Source: Lasioglossum baleicum (Eukaryota > Arthropoda > Insecta > Hymenoptera > Halictidae). Taken from it: a stretch of 64,000 nt of DNA. Both the position numbers and the translations under genes were made by a program. The first letter of the stretch is position 1; every line of letters begins with the position of its first letter. Where the stretch lies: NCBI RefSeq assembly GCF_051020765.1, contig NC_134946.1:2159239-2223238 (forward strand). The letters run 5' to 3'. Below the pieces are notes generated by a model, which searched no databases, was not told the origin of the DNA, and was given only the letters and a program-made list of their open reading frames with translations. Positions 32,364 through 43,727 of this stretch are shown one piece after another.

Positions 32364-35300
32364 AGGGTACGCGCACAGTGGACCCGTTTTCGCCCGACGA
32401 CCGACTTTTGCCCACACAGACGAGCGTTCGGGAAGCATGTGTTGGTGTCTTTTCGACCGATTTCGACCGAAAAGTGCTCACAGTGGAGCCGACATCGGGC
32501 AAAATGGTCAAGTTCAGCGGGGAGCCGAACCTTTTCGAGACCTTCGAGAAGGGTAACAATGGACAAACCCCATGGGGTCCCGACGCCGGTGGAGAATCAA
32601 ATCATTTCGTTTTTCGCCCTACGTCGGACGGTGCAGCGTTCACTTTAAATAATTTTCATGTCGCCAATTTTCAAGTATCAGTATTTTTAAAAATGGGTCA
32701 GCACAGAGGACACTTGGGGCTATATTATCATTATTTTTATTTTTCCAATTTCCGGGCGGTATAATAGCAATGCGCCTGTTTAAAAAACAATTGCAAAATA
32801 AACTATGAAAATAAATATTTTTTCAACTGAAATAATTTTTATTAAACACTCTTATGGTTTCACTATGGGCACCCAAAACTAAAATTGTCATTGTTTTGTT
32901 AGTTTGGCCGTTATAATTTAATGAAAAAGTTGTGACACCTCATATTCCACCTCCGCGTAGAACCATCAATTTTTAAGATTTCAAAGAATTCTCTTTGAGA
33001 TACGTTCATGACTTTTTCGGATTATAACGTTCATATTAACGTCCAGTTCTAAACGAAAAAAATTAATAATTAGTTTTGTATTTTTTATAATTTAGAGTAA
33101 TGCACTCACCGCACTGAATAATATCTACACTATAAATGTTTAGAAAATCAAGGAGTGCATATACATTATAACAACAAAGAAAGTAGAAAAAATTTTTTCC
33201 TTCAAATGGATGTCGCAGTTGTTTCCAATGTCAGCGTTTGTGCTTAGGCTCTATCTCTTATAATCTACATATGATCGATGTATTAATACTGTAATGTATT
33301 AATATTTTAATGTATTTCAGTACATATAGATTTTTGAAAATGACGTTACCATAGTAAACGAATTATTGCCACGTCTTGGGGATTTTGCACCACTGTGCGA
33401 CGTACGATAGCGTAGCGGCTATCGGCACGTGCAATAAAACATTTGGCGCGTCCAATTCATAATTCTTTACTGTAAAGAAATTTTTAAATTACTTTACAAC
33501 TGAGTTAAGTAAAGTACAACTCGTGTTGTCCGAGAAAGTGCCGACTTCCAGCTCAATAGTAATGATCTGTCATAAACCTCTTCATCGAGAACAGCCCCGG
33601 GAACGGCACATAAACAAATCGAGCCTATCATCTGTAGGTCTGCCTATCCCCCACCACAGCCGCGCCCGTGGTCCCAATGTTTTGACTTCGACGCTGTACG
33701 CTAGATAGTATGTGTGGCCGCCGTAGCCAATATTTCGACAACAGCCGAACATGCCTGTGAAACGAGGCCTGCCTCCTCCACTCTAATCCAATCGGGCGCG
33801 CATCGTACCTAGAGACACGTCACTGTGGTCCTGCCTGGGAACCTTCTTCTCACGCTCGCAGCAATACAATGTCGCAAAGTCAGACCCATACGAGATGGCG
33901 CCTTGCCACCCCCTACAATCGTGTAGTAGTAGGCGGTAACGGTTTAATATCTTAACCCACTCAGAGTTGTGCTAATTCAATTACACTATTAAATTACATT
34001 ATATTTCAATTATACAATAGTAATTCAACTACGTCATCACTGAATTACATATTACATGAAAATACAGCTCTCCAAATTATAGTCCAGAACTTTGAAGAAG
34101 TGCGGATATATTTTTATGTTTTTCTTTCATATGCTTGTTGGCTGTATATGCGGCGTAGTTTCTATTCCTCGTCCTCTATCCATTTCCTCTGCAAATGGTC
34201 GAGCCATTATAGAGCGATGGACAGCGAAGCTGTTTTTAAGAAAGCTGTTTATAGCTCGTCCAATGAATATTGTTGGGAAAAGTATGTTCCGTTCTGAGTT
34301 TTCTGCTGTAACTGTAAATCCTGGTACATATCATAAACCCCGAGTTTCCAAAAGGCTTCGCTGAACGTGGTTCGGCGGCCTACACAACTGTTCCGCGAGG
34401 GAAACACATCTGTTTCATTTATGATGTCAAGAAGCAAAGGTCTTGATTTATATGTCAAAATTGCGGGCCGGTTCCGAAATCTTTTTAACTGCTTTATGCC
34501 CACCGTAGCTCGACAACTGCATTCCAAAACGTCCTATAACCCGGACCTGCAATAGACCAGTGAACGACGACCGGCCATTAATCACGACATCGTCAACACG
34601 TGCGAATACGAAAAGTTTTTTATGACATTTTCCCACTGGCGGAAACTCATGTCGTGCGAAGATATTTTGCTTTCTGGTTCGAAAAAAACGTCGATGTCGC
34701 AAACTTCAAACGGGGGTTTTTCAAGATAAAAATCTGCTCTATCGCGTGGTATAGTTCGGTTTTCCGCTAGACCCTAATTTTTTGAGATAAATTCGAAACT
34801 ATCCGCAAAAATTGGTGCAAAAGTGATATCTCTCCGTCTTTAATCATTGTTTAAACATGTTTAAACACTCATAATGTATTAATATTGGATATCACTGTAT
34901 TCGGGAAAGTCTACAGAATCTTTTGCTGTAAAGAACAATTCAATATCTTTTATAATAACATCACAATATTTGTTTAAAGTTGAAAAATATGTCTTTTTTT
35001 TAAACTCCATTTTCTCAAAAACTGGACGTATAGAAAAAAAATGAAAAACAGATTCGGAATCAGCGCGGAAAACTCTATAAGAATCGCATAGTGGGAATCG
35101 AAATACTTTTAAAAAGTTGAAATTTGTTGGACAGTGTTATTATCTTGTTCAAAGAGACAAATTCTTCACTACTTCGTCTATGTGTTTTCATTTAGTATAT
35201 TAATATACCTATCCGCATTTATAATTCCGCCAATTTGTATGTGCTAGCAAATATTGCCCCGTTCCCGGGGCTGTTCTCAATGAAGAGGTTTATGACAGAT

Positions 35301-36378
35301 CATTACTATTGAGCTGGAAGTCGGCACTTTCTCGGACAACACGAGTTGTACTTTACTTAACTCAGTTGTAAAGTAATTTAAAAATTTCTTTACAGTAAAG
35401 AATTATGAATTGGACGCGCCAAATGTTTTATTGCACGTGCCGATAGCCGCTACGCTATCGTACGTCGCACAGTGGTGCAAAATCCCCAAGACGTGGCAAT
35501 AATTCGTTTACTATGGTAACGTCATTTTCAAAAATCTATATGTACTGAAATACATTAAAATATTAATACATTACAGTATTAATACATCGATCATATGTAG
35601 ATTATAAGAGATAGAGCCTAAGCACAAACGCTGACATTGGAAACAATTGCGACATCCATTTGAAGGAAAAAATTTTTTCTACTTTCTTTGTTGTTATAAT
35701 GTATATGCACTCCTTGATTTTCTAAACATTTATAGTGTAGATATTATTCAGTGCGGTGAGTGCATTACTCTAAATTATAAAAAATACAAAACTAATTATT
35801 AATTTTTTTCGTTTAGAACTGGACGTTAATATGAACGTTATAATCCGAAAAAGTCATGAACGTATCTCAAAGAGAATTCTTTGAAATCTTGAAAATTGAT
35901 GGTTCTACGCGGACGTGGAATATGAGGTTTCAGAAACTAACAAAACAATGACAATTTTAGTTTTGGGTGCGCATAGTGAAACCATAAGAGTGTTTAATAA
36001 AAATTATTTCAGTTGAAAAAATATTTATTTTCATAGTTTATTTTGCAATTGTTTTTTAAACAGGCGCATTGCTATCATACCGCCAGGAAATTGGAAAAAT
36101 AAAAATAATGATAATATAGCCCCAAGTGTCGTGTCCTCTTTGCGGACCCGTTCTTAAAAATACTGATACTTGAAAATTGACGACATGAAAATTATTTAAA
36201 GTGAACGCTGCACCGAGATTCAAGCGCGCGGCGGGGGTCCTGTCGGTCGACGTCGGTCGACGTCGGTCGAAGCTAGAAAGGTCTCACAGACGAGTCTACC
36301 TACACATTTGAAAGGTCGGGCCCGATGCCTCTGACGTCATAGTTCCGACCGATATCGGCTCCACTGTGCCCGTACCCT
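32364..36378. mobile_element. Family X TIR element, 4.0 kb, TA-flanked
   Basis: Starts AGGGTACGCGCACAGTGGA and ends TCCACTGTGCCCGTACCCT with TA on each side (32362-32363 and 36379-36380). Internal arms 32640-33600 and 35262-36210 are inverted near-copies centred near 34432; they share CGTTCCCGGGGCTGTTCTC, the GGAAGTCGGCACTTTCTCGG block and ACAAAACAATGACAATTTTA. The middle (33600-35260) is unpaired. It is partly coding-like on the minus strand (34702-34249), with no domain I can name. Relatives lie at 41735-42386, 50540-53700 and 54767-56848. TA targets suggest a Tc1/mariner-like mechanism, but this is not proven. Confidence 0.6.
34249..34702 (-). pseudogene. Unrecognised coding-like remnant inside family X
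   Basis: Two overlapping minus-strand frames (34702-34448 and 34527-34249), rich in Arg and Phe, suggest a decayed protein. The stretch TAAACAGCTTTCTTAAAAAC near 34240 recurs mutated at about 52170 in the 50.5-53.7 kb copy. No catalytic motif can be named. Confidence 0.25.
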
Positions 36379-36418
36379 TAGACGGTTGGGATGTCGGAAG
36401 GCGGTTGAGGACTGTATA

Positions 36419-36784
36419 CAGGGTGTCCCAAAATTCGTGAAAATCCCGAAAGAGGGTGGTTCCTGAGACCATTCTAAGAGACATTTTCCTTTGCACCAAA
36501 GTCAACTGCGGCTTTGTTTAGGAGTTATTAACGAAAAACACGGACCAATCAGAGCGCGCCCTGGGCCGCAGCGCCGTCACGATGCGATGTCACGGCGTAA
36601 CGCGACACTCGCTTGCCGGCGCGGCTTGGCGCGCCGGACCAGGGCGCGCTCTGATTGGTCCGTGTTTTTCGTTAATAACTCCTAAACAAAGCCGCAGTTG
36701 ACATTGGTGCAAAGGAAAATGTCTCTTAGAATGGTCTCAGGAACCACCCCCTTTCGGAATTTTCACGAATTTTGGGACACCCTG
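36419..36784. mobile_element. 366-bp perfect-style palindromic MITE, TA-flanked
   Basis: Starts CAGGGTGTCCCAAAATTCGT and ends with the inverse; TA flanks at 36417-36418 and 36785-36786. The arms are inverted almost to the centre, including ACGAAAAACACGGACCAATC and GAGCGCGCCCTGG-type blocks; only the middle 40 bp or so is asymmetric. It is the compact form of 25049-26967. The frames on both strands are products of the palindrome. Confidence 0.85.
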
Positions 36785-36889
36785 TATATACAAATCATTG
36801 AGGAACCGAGTACTTGCGGGAAAGGTCTTTCGACTACTGTCCCTCTTGTGGCGCATGTAGGAAGTTGCCGCTATATAATAAATTAACAA

Positions 36890-37154
36890 AGCAACTGATG
36901 GAATAAAAATCGTATTTATTTAAAAAATCGTATTTCATCAAATTCCAAGCTTCTGGGTGATGCAGTACACGCCATTTATTGAAGATGTTTGTTAATTTTT
37001 CAGTCGTGCCTGCGATGAATTCTTTTTTCCTTAGGCGATTCGTAACTTCCCAATGCGTTTTAACAAGATTCCACGGTTCATTATTTTTTTGCAACCACTC
37101 GACACTTTGGGCGACCACTTCTGATGTATCTATAAAATATATGTATAACAACAA
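36890..37154 (-). pseudogene. Unrecognised conserved-looking exon fragment
   Basis: On the minus strand a stretch encoding SEVVAQSVEWLQKN, EPWNLVKTHWEVTNRL and IFNKWRVLHHPEAW follows a plausible 3' splice site (ATTTTATAG before ATACATCAG near 37128). The Trp-rich pattern looks coding, but I cannot name the family. It is isolated from other exons. Confidence 0.35.
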
Positions 37155-37259
37155 CGAAATATCTAACGATGAACTAACCTCTATCTATCACAAAACGTCA
37201 ACCTTACAGAGGTGCTTAGTCGTAACACCTCTACATAATACACGGTGTATAACTGCTCT

Positions 37260-38080
37260 CCGAGAAGGAGAGCGGGTATCAACAAAAAGAGACGGCGCGC
37301 GGCACAGCGTCTTTGACACGCCGAAACGATCTAACTACCTACATAATATTTATATTGTAGATATCCGCGTCTGTTTTTGTGCAGACACGTTACATTTAGC
37401 GTTCTCAATTTGTTTTGACATAGTCGGGTTTCGACTAACAATGAAAATGTTTCTGCCAATACTAAAAAACCAATGCAGTTTTCCTTATTTTATAAATAAT
37501 ATATGATCGATTTAAATGCAGCAAAATTATTGAGATAAGTGACGTATTCTATTGAAAAGATACCGTCAGATACTTTCAATAGAAACACATTAATGCTTGC
37601 TTCAATATTTGTTTAAAATTATTTTGAAATTTTCGTATCATTGAGTCAAGAAAATTTAGAATTGAGCATTGTCTGCTTCTTTTGAACCGTCCCTGTTATT
37701 CACCCAACAACTTAACTATTTCTATCAATTACAAAAAATCAATACATTTCTCAAATTTTTTAACAGCATATCTGATTGAAGGAAACAAAGAAATATTACG
37801 AATAATAATATACGGTATTGAATCAAATAATATTTTCAATCATTTCATGATAGACAATTCAAATACATCACGATTTGCTTCTAAATTTCATACTATTGGA
37901 AAGAATACATTGATATTCAACGAAGTAAAAAAATTACAATAACACGCGTGTTATTGAAGTAACTACTTTTTTTTCTCAGTGTAGTACTCATTTCGGGAAA
38001 ATATCGATGCAGCTCGAGTACCCTCGAGAACGATCAAACATTATTCTATGAATCCGCTTTCTGTTTATTGCTTGCTTCGT
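37260..38080. other. Stretch without an assignable gene
   Basis: AT-rich. A frame at 37682-37942 has no motif. A perfect 18-bp palindrome AATAACACGCGTGTTATT lies near 37940. Confidence 0.4.
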
Positions 38081-38083
38081 TGA

Positions 38084-38596
<513 letters not shown>

Positions 38597-38599
38597 GGC

Positions 38600-39896
38600 A
38601 CCTATCAACGATAAATATGCGTTCCTATTATTTACATACGTCTTGAAATTCATAAAATATCATTTTCAAATTTGGATATACATATATATTTCCATAAAAC
38701 AACTGCCCACTTGGAATAAGGACACGTGACGTCAACGTAAACATAGTTGCATTGAAAATATGTCCATTAACTTTTTACTTCGAGCAATTTTATATATTTT
38801 ATTCGAACGTTGAGCAATTTATTAAAGGAAGGAGAATTTTACAGATTAATAGAAATAAATTGCTGATAATGGTCACACGTGTCAAGTCCAACCTCATTCA
38901 CAACGAACAGTATAGTCAACCAGATTTTACATAGAGATTACAGTGCCCATGAAAATCATCGGTCATAAAAATTTTAAGACATCCACAACAATTTTCGTAG
39001 ATGTCTTAAAATCGGATTGAAACTTCATCGTCAGGTAGAGCTTACACCTATTCACACATATGATTCCTGGTGCCCCCCCCCCCCCTAGGTGAGAAAATAT
39101 ACAATGTGAATAAAGTTTCCTGTAGATTACTACCCCTCGCACAAATATATTCTTACGAAATCGCTGAATTGATTATTATTTGAGCGTATACAGCAAAGCC
39201 TTGACCTCAGGAAAACCCTCGGGTTCGTGCTATTTCTTAGATCCTGTGTGGTCCTACTATTTCTTCGTGACCTTGACGGCCGCGCCGAATGTAAACAAGA
39301 GAACCACTTCGATCAAGGCTTTACTGTACCAAGTATAAAAAATATAATACTGGTTGTACATTATATTAGACAAATATGATATAAAAGCTAATGAGAGATA
39401 TTTTCGAAAAATATTAATAAAATCATGGAAGATACTTAAGAAAAATATTAATAAAATCACGGAAGAAAAACAGCACAACGAAGCAATAGAACACGCTTCT
39501 TTACATTTTTAACGGTAAAGCAGATAATAATTGGCATTGCCGTAAAAGTGTTCTAAATGTTTGGGGGTGATGAAACACTTTCGGGAATCCATGTTTAATT
39601 TGCACATTCTATAAATTATAAAAAAAAACGAACATACCCATTTTCGTATTAATATTTTCTTTATAAGTTTTTGTAATTGCAAAAAACGTTATTTTTCCAT
39701 TGGCACCTTGGCGCAGTTTGGCGCAAGAGAGATATCGTCTTTCAAACTTCATTAACGTTGCTCTTTTCCCCGTTTAATAGCATTATCTGCAAAACTACTC
39801 GAAAAAATTAAAAATAAACCTTTTTCGCGATTTACTCCGGGTCTTCGTACTTGAAGGAAGTCAGAAAAGAAAACATTATTTACATTACTATTTTTA
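38600..39896. other. Stretch without an assignable gene
   Basis: Contains a hairpin around TAAGACATC...GATGTCTTA (about 38965-39015) and a poly-C run near 39075. No coding frame with a recognisable motif. Confidence 0.45.
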
Positions 39897-39900
39897 CAGG

Positions 39901-41536
39901 TGTAACGTCGTACCGACGTGTTGCGTTGGCTTTGCTCGAACGAGCAAATTCTCGCCGTATATACATGTATATACATATGGTATACTTATACATGCTTATA
40001 CCTCCTTCGTAAAATCCAAACCGAAATCGCGTTTAAACCTGTACACAGCGATATGTATATATATCTTACGCGTATTTATATATATATACATATCCCCGTG
40101 AGCGTGAACATAGGGAATCGGAAAAGACGCAATAGTCACCGGTACAAGCGGACGCCACCATGGCAACCGCGAGTACAGGTGTACGTACATTCTAAACCGT
40201 CGTCTCGTTCAAACAGCGAAAAGTATACATCGACGACAACATATTCGTCCGTACCTCGTACGATTTAGACAAAGGACTTCACGGTTCACCGAATCCCTAT
40301 GGTCCGCGCTCTTATTATAAATAAGACGAAATCGCGCGAATCCCTCTCTCTTCCAGTTTCGGAATTTATACCATTCAGTTCTCTAGCGTCTTCAGTCGAG
40401 TACAGTTCAATCGCGTTTTCGGACTTCAATCCAGTTTAGTCCATTTTCTCGCGTTTTCGGACTCTGTTCCAAATCGCTCACGATACTCAGGTCGTATTGC
40501 ACCTTACCATTTCTACCATTTTCATTACAATTATATTTCAATTGTTTCTAAATTATCAGTCGAGTTTGCTCGTAGATTCTTATACCATATTTACAGATAT
40601 TATTCTGTGCTATTTTGTTCATACGAACTTGTTCGCATTATCTTTCATATTATAATTGCTATTTCTGTGCTATTTTGTTCATACGAGCTTGCTCGCATTA
40701 TCTTTCATATTATAATTGCTTTTTCTGCGCTATTTTGTTCATACGAGCTTGCTCGCATTATCTTTCATATTATAATTGCTTTCTGTGCTATTTTGTTCAT
40801 ACGAGCTTGCTCGCGCTATCTTGTACATTATAATTGCTATTTCTGCGCTATTTTGTTTGGTACGAGCTCGCTCGCAAATCATTACTTTGTATCTATTCTG
40901 GTTCATTATACTTTGTTTGTCTAACTCTATTCTTTTCTACTTCATTTAGCTTTCTACCCCATTCCTCGATATTATTAGCTTCTACGAAGCTCGGTACTTC
41001 TAAAGTGTCGTTCCCGGTGACCGGTTAAAGTGATCGCGAAAGTGTGTGTGCGCGTCGTGGTTCATCGGGTTGCTCGACTCCGACCTATTCCTCAAATTCC
41101 TTAGACTTCCTATATTCGTTCCTCTAACCCTAAAATTAGTGTTTCAATCGTGTACGTCTGAGCCCAGAGGGTGCTCGGTACCGAGAGAACACTCATTCCC
41201 TTCGACCGAAATATCCTGCCTCGAATCGAGCAAACCCACGAGTTCGGACGATTTGCACATACCCACGTAGTGACACTTCGACCACTGGGAACCGTCACCT
41301 CCGCAGCGACGTGTGTTTAGTTCTACGCGGTGTTTACGACGGACGACGTCCGTCTCGGTTCGCATTCATTCCCCTCTTCGCCTTTTTAACAACGACGAAC
41401 ACCGGTATCGGGTCCCTGACCAGACGTGGACGTTACGCGCCACGTGGGTCTAAGATCGTCTCATTAAATTAGGCGGTTACGTCCCCGCCCCGTCTGGGCT
41501 CGTTTTGTCGGATCATTTCCGACTCGGGACGTAACA
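39901..41536. mobile_element. Solo LTR, 1.64 kb
   Basis: Begins TGTAACGTCG and ends GGGACGTAACA, the TG...CA layout of LTRs with short inverted ends. A 4-bp direct duplication CAGG flanks it (39897-39900 and 41537-41540). No second copy or internal coding region adjoins it, so it is a solo LTR left by recombination. A TATAAATA box lies near 40317, followed by a GC-richer leader and a 60-bp tandem repeat block. Confidence 0.8.
40604..40875. repeat. 60-bp tandem repeat with hairpins inside the solo LTR
   Basis: About 4.6 copies with period 60 (58 in one), each with CTGTGCTATTTTGTTCATAC, GAGCTTGCTCGC and ATCTTTCATATTATAATTGC. The GAGC..GCTC part can fold; the first copy has GAAC..GTTC, a paired change that keeps the stem. 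Confidence 0.85.
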
Positions 41537-41734
41537 CAGGCTTATAGGGTTTCTTCAAACATGCGCTTGAATTTATGCTGAAAACTAGGTATGCTTAGCA
41601 TGGCCAACTTTAAGACGTTCTACAACAAAGTGAATTTGGATTTTGAACTGATTCATCCTAGAAATGTTTGAATTTACTCTCCTACTAGTCAAAAATATAA
41701 AAAATTTGTTTTTTTAAGAAACTTGAAAATATGG

Positions 41735-42386
41735 GGTTTTTGCCGCTTTCAGACCACTGTGCGCCGCGCCGACAGACCTAGTGACGTCAGAGGCTTCGGC
41801 CAGACATCGCAAATGAGTGGGTGGGCCCGTCTGTGAGGCCCTTCTAGTTTTGTCGTGCATCAACCGACAGGACGGCCCTCGCGCCATATATTTGGGTGCA
41901 GCGTTCACTTCAAATAATTCTCATGTCGCCAATTTTGAAGTATCCGTATTTTTAAAAACGGGTCCGTAAAGAGGACACTTGGGGCTATATTATTATTATT
42001 TTTATTTTTTTTATTTTCTGGTGCTTTCATAGCAATGCACCTGTTTAAAACAATTGCAAAATAAACTATGAAAACAAATATTTTCTGAACTGAAATAATT
42101 TTTATTAAACACTCTGATGGTTTCACTATGAGTACCCGAAACAAAGTTTCATCGATTTGCTAGTTTAGCCGTTGTAATATAATGAAAAACTTGTGATACC
42201 TCATACGTATTACATGTCCGTAAACCATCAATTTGCAAATTTCAATTTCTTTGAGATACGTTCATATTTTACTAAAGACTGCAACATATCCAAATTTGAA
42301 CAAAATCCGAAACAGTAGTCCTATTTCGCATGGAAATGTGGGGATACTCAATTACAATCGTAAGCACAAAAATTCAAAGATTCGTA
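41735..42386. mobile_element. Family X fragment, interrupted by the Gypsy element
   Basis: Shares GCAGCGTTCACTT, CATGTCGCCAATTTT, GGACACTTGGGGCTATATTA and AATTTTTATTAAACACTCT with the family X elements at 32.6, 54.9 and 56.4 kb. It runs up to the Gypsy insertion at 42388 and probably continues after 50493. Confidence 0.65.
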
Positions 42387-42387
42387 T
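42384..42387. other. Gypsy target duplication, left
   Basis: GTAT precedes the 5' LTR and is repeated at 50490-50493 after the 3' LTR. Confidence 0.85.
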
Positions 42388-42587
42388 TGTTACGGATGAC
42401 GAACAGGTGTTCAATATCATCTCTGGCAGGAACCGTCCTAGATAAACGAACAGAGCTACCCTAGATAAATCTACATAATTGTTTAGGTTAGTTTAGGGCC
42501 CAAACGTACGCACGACCAACTGGTCGTTGACAAAATACGAATGTTCACTTGAAGGGTACTGATAAGTACCACCCGTCATTGCAGGGC

Positions 42588-42595
42588 TATATAAG
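42588..42595 (+). promoter_or_regulatory. TATA box in 5' LTR
   Basis: TATATAAG within GGGCTATATAAGCCC, a site that is itself palindromic. The same site is at 49748-49755 in the 3' LTR. It probably directs transcription starting about 30 bp downstream. Confidence 0.6.
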
Positions 42596-43067
42596 CCCTT
42601 ACATTTCTACTCTCGTGGGCTAGTACTGTCGTAATCACGAATAGTGTCGCGTCGTGCTGCATCTCGGAAGTCAACTACCAGTGAGATCGGACGTTCGTTC
42701 CTTTTGAATCAAAGTTTAACCGTACAGATTCCGCGAGTTCGGTCTAAAATCTGTTAGGCAGTGACAAGGTTGCTCCGAGTCCCCCGCATTGCCAGTGCGT
42801 CAACACCGTGCGTCTTAGCTTAGGTAATACCACCTTTCAATTTCTTTCCTATTCTAAATTCAGTTCATTCGCGACACAAATACACTTGTAGAACGAAACT
42901 CTATAGTAAGAATATATTTGTCTTCTTTTGATAATTAACTCAAATTCATTAAACTCATAATTATCGTCCAATATCCTAACCAAGTAATTGAACGTCCCCA
43001 CATGATACAATCTTACCGCTAGGATTGTATCAATTAAATTATACTAGTTACGAGGCTTACTAATTAT

Positions 43068-43380
43068 CCTAGCAATTCCCTGATTAACCATCAGGTTCTT
43101 TCGCGACATTCCAATTGTCCGAACAGAGATTTATCCAACCTAGCGGCTCCCCAGTTTCGCATTGGGTTCGTCCGCATCCTAACAGCTCCCTGATTTCGCA
43201 TCAGGTTCGTCTGTGCTATTATACAACCTCCTAGCAGCTCCCCGGTTTTGCATCGGGTTCGTCTGCGTTTGACTCCATTCCTAGAGGCTCCCTGACTTCG
43301 CGTCAGGTTCGTCCTCGCTGTCAATAATCCTAGCGGCTCCCCAATTTCGCATTGGGTTCGTCCGCGTTCCTTAACTAACA
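43068..43380 (+). repeat. Array of six covarying hairpin units in the LTR
   Basis: Units of 38-70 bp share CCTAG..GCTCC, a 5-bp stem around a TTTCGCA-type loop, and GTTCGTC.GCG. Stem pairs by unit: CCTGA/TCAGG, CCCAG/TTGGG, CCTGA/TCAGG, CCCGG/TCGGG, CCTGA/TCAGG (6 bp with the next pair), CCCAA/TTGGG. Changes on one side are matched on the other. The same array is in the 3' LTR at 50104-50410. Confidence 0.85.
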
Positions 43381-43457
43381 AATTTATATCATATTCCTAG
43401 GGTAATAACCCTTCGCCGGCCACTCGTGCTGCTCGCGGCCCTGGCTCGTAACAGAAC

Positions 43458-43477
43458 TGGTGACAGCGGTGGGATCG
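43458..43477 (+). promoter_or_regulatory. Probable tRNA primer-binding site
   Basis: TGGTGACAGCGGTGGGATCG begins 4 bp after the LTR. TGG pairs with the CCA end of a tRNA. The rest resembles the 3' end of a tRNA-Leu, but this is from memory. Confidence 0.5.
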
Positions 43478-43548
43478 TGTTCAATTATTTTAGGATCACT
43501 TTAATTTTGGGTTTACTACGTTAAATTACTCGTAGCTGAGTATTGACA

Positions 43549-43712
43549 ATATACTAGTTTTCCTAGTTACGTCTCAATATTATTAGCAATATACTAGTTT
43601 TCGCTAGTCACGCTTTTATACCAATAATATACTAGTTTTCCTAGTTAAAAGGTTTCTATATACTAGTTTTCCTAGTTGAAAGGTTTCGGTAATATACTAG
43701 TTTTCTCTAGTT
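43549..43712 (+). repeat. Five ACTAG/CTAGT mini-hairpins in the gag leader
   Basis: ATACTAGTTTTCCTAGT-type units at about 43551, 43591, 43629, 43659 and 43694, spaced 30-40 bp. Each can fold as ACTAG-loop-CTAGT. Loops vary (TTTTC, TTTTCG, TTTTCT) while the stems do not. The array ends 15 bp before the gag start codon. Confidence 0.8.
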
Positions 43713-43727
43713 ACATTTTTTTAAAAA

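Larger units (their letters stand above)
42388..43453 (+). mobile_element. 5' LTR of the Gypsy element, 1066 bp
   Basis: TGTTACGGATGACG...CTCGTAACA. It is nearly identical to 49548-50489 apart from a 124-bp block (42886-43009) missing in the 3' LTR. It holds a TATA box and, near its 3' end (43068-43380), six hairpin units. Confidence 0.95.

Noticed and set aside
32240..32764. 174-residue frame as a real gene
   Set aside because: Starts outside and continues into a family X terminal region that is repeated elsewhere in both orientations.
43068..43380. tRNA-like B-box (GGTTCGTCC) in the LTR hairpin units
   Set aside because: The conserved A of the B-box consensus is missing and no A-box or cloverleaf is present.
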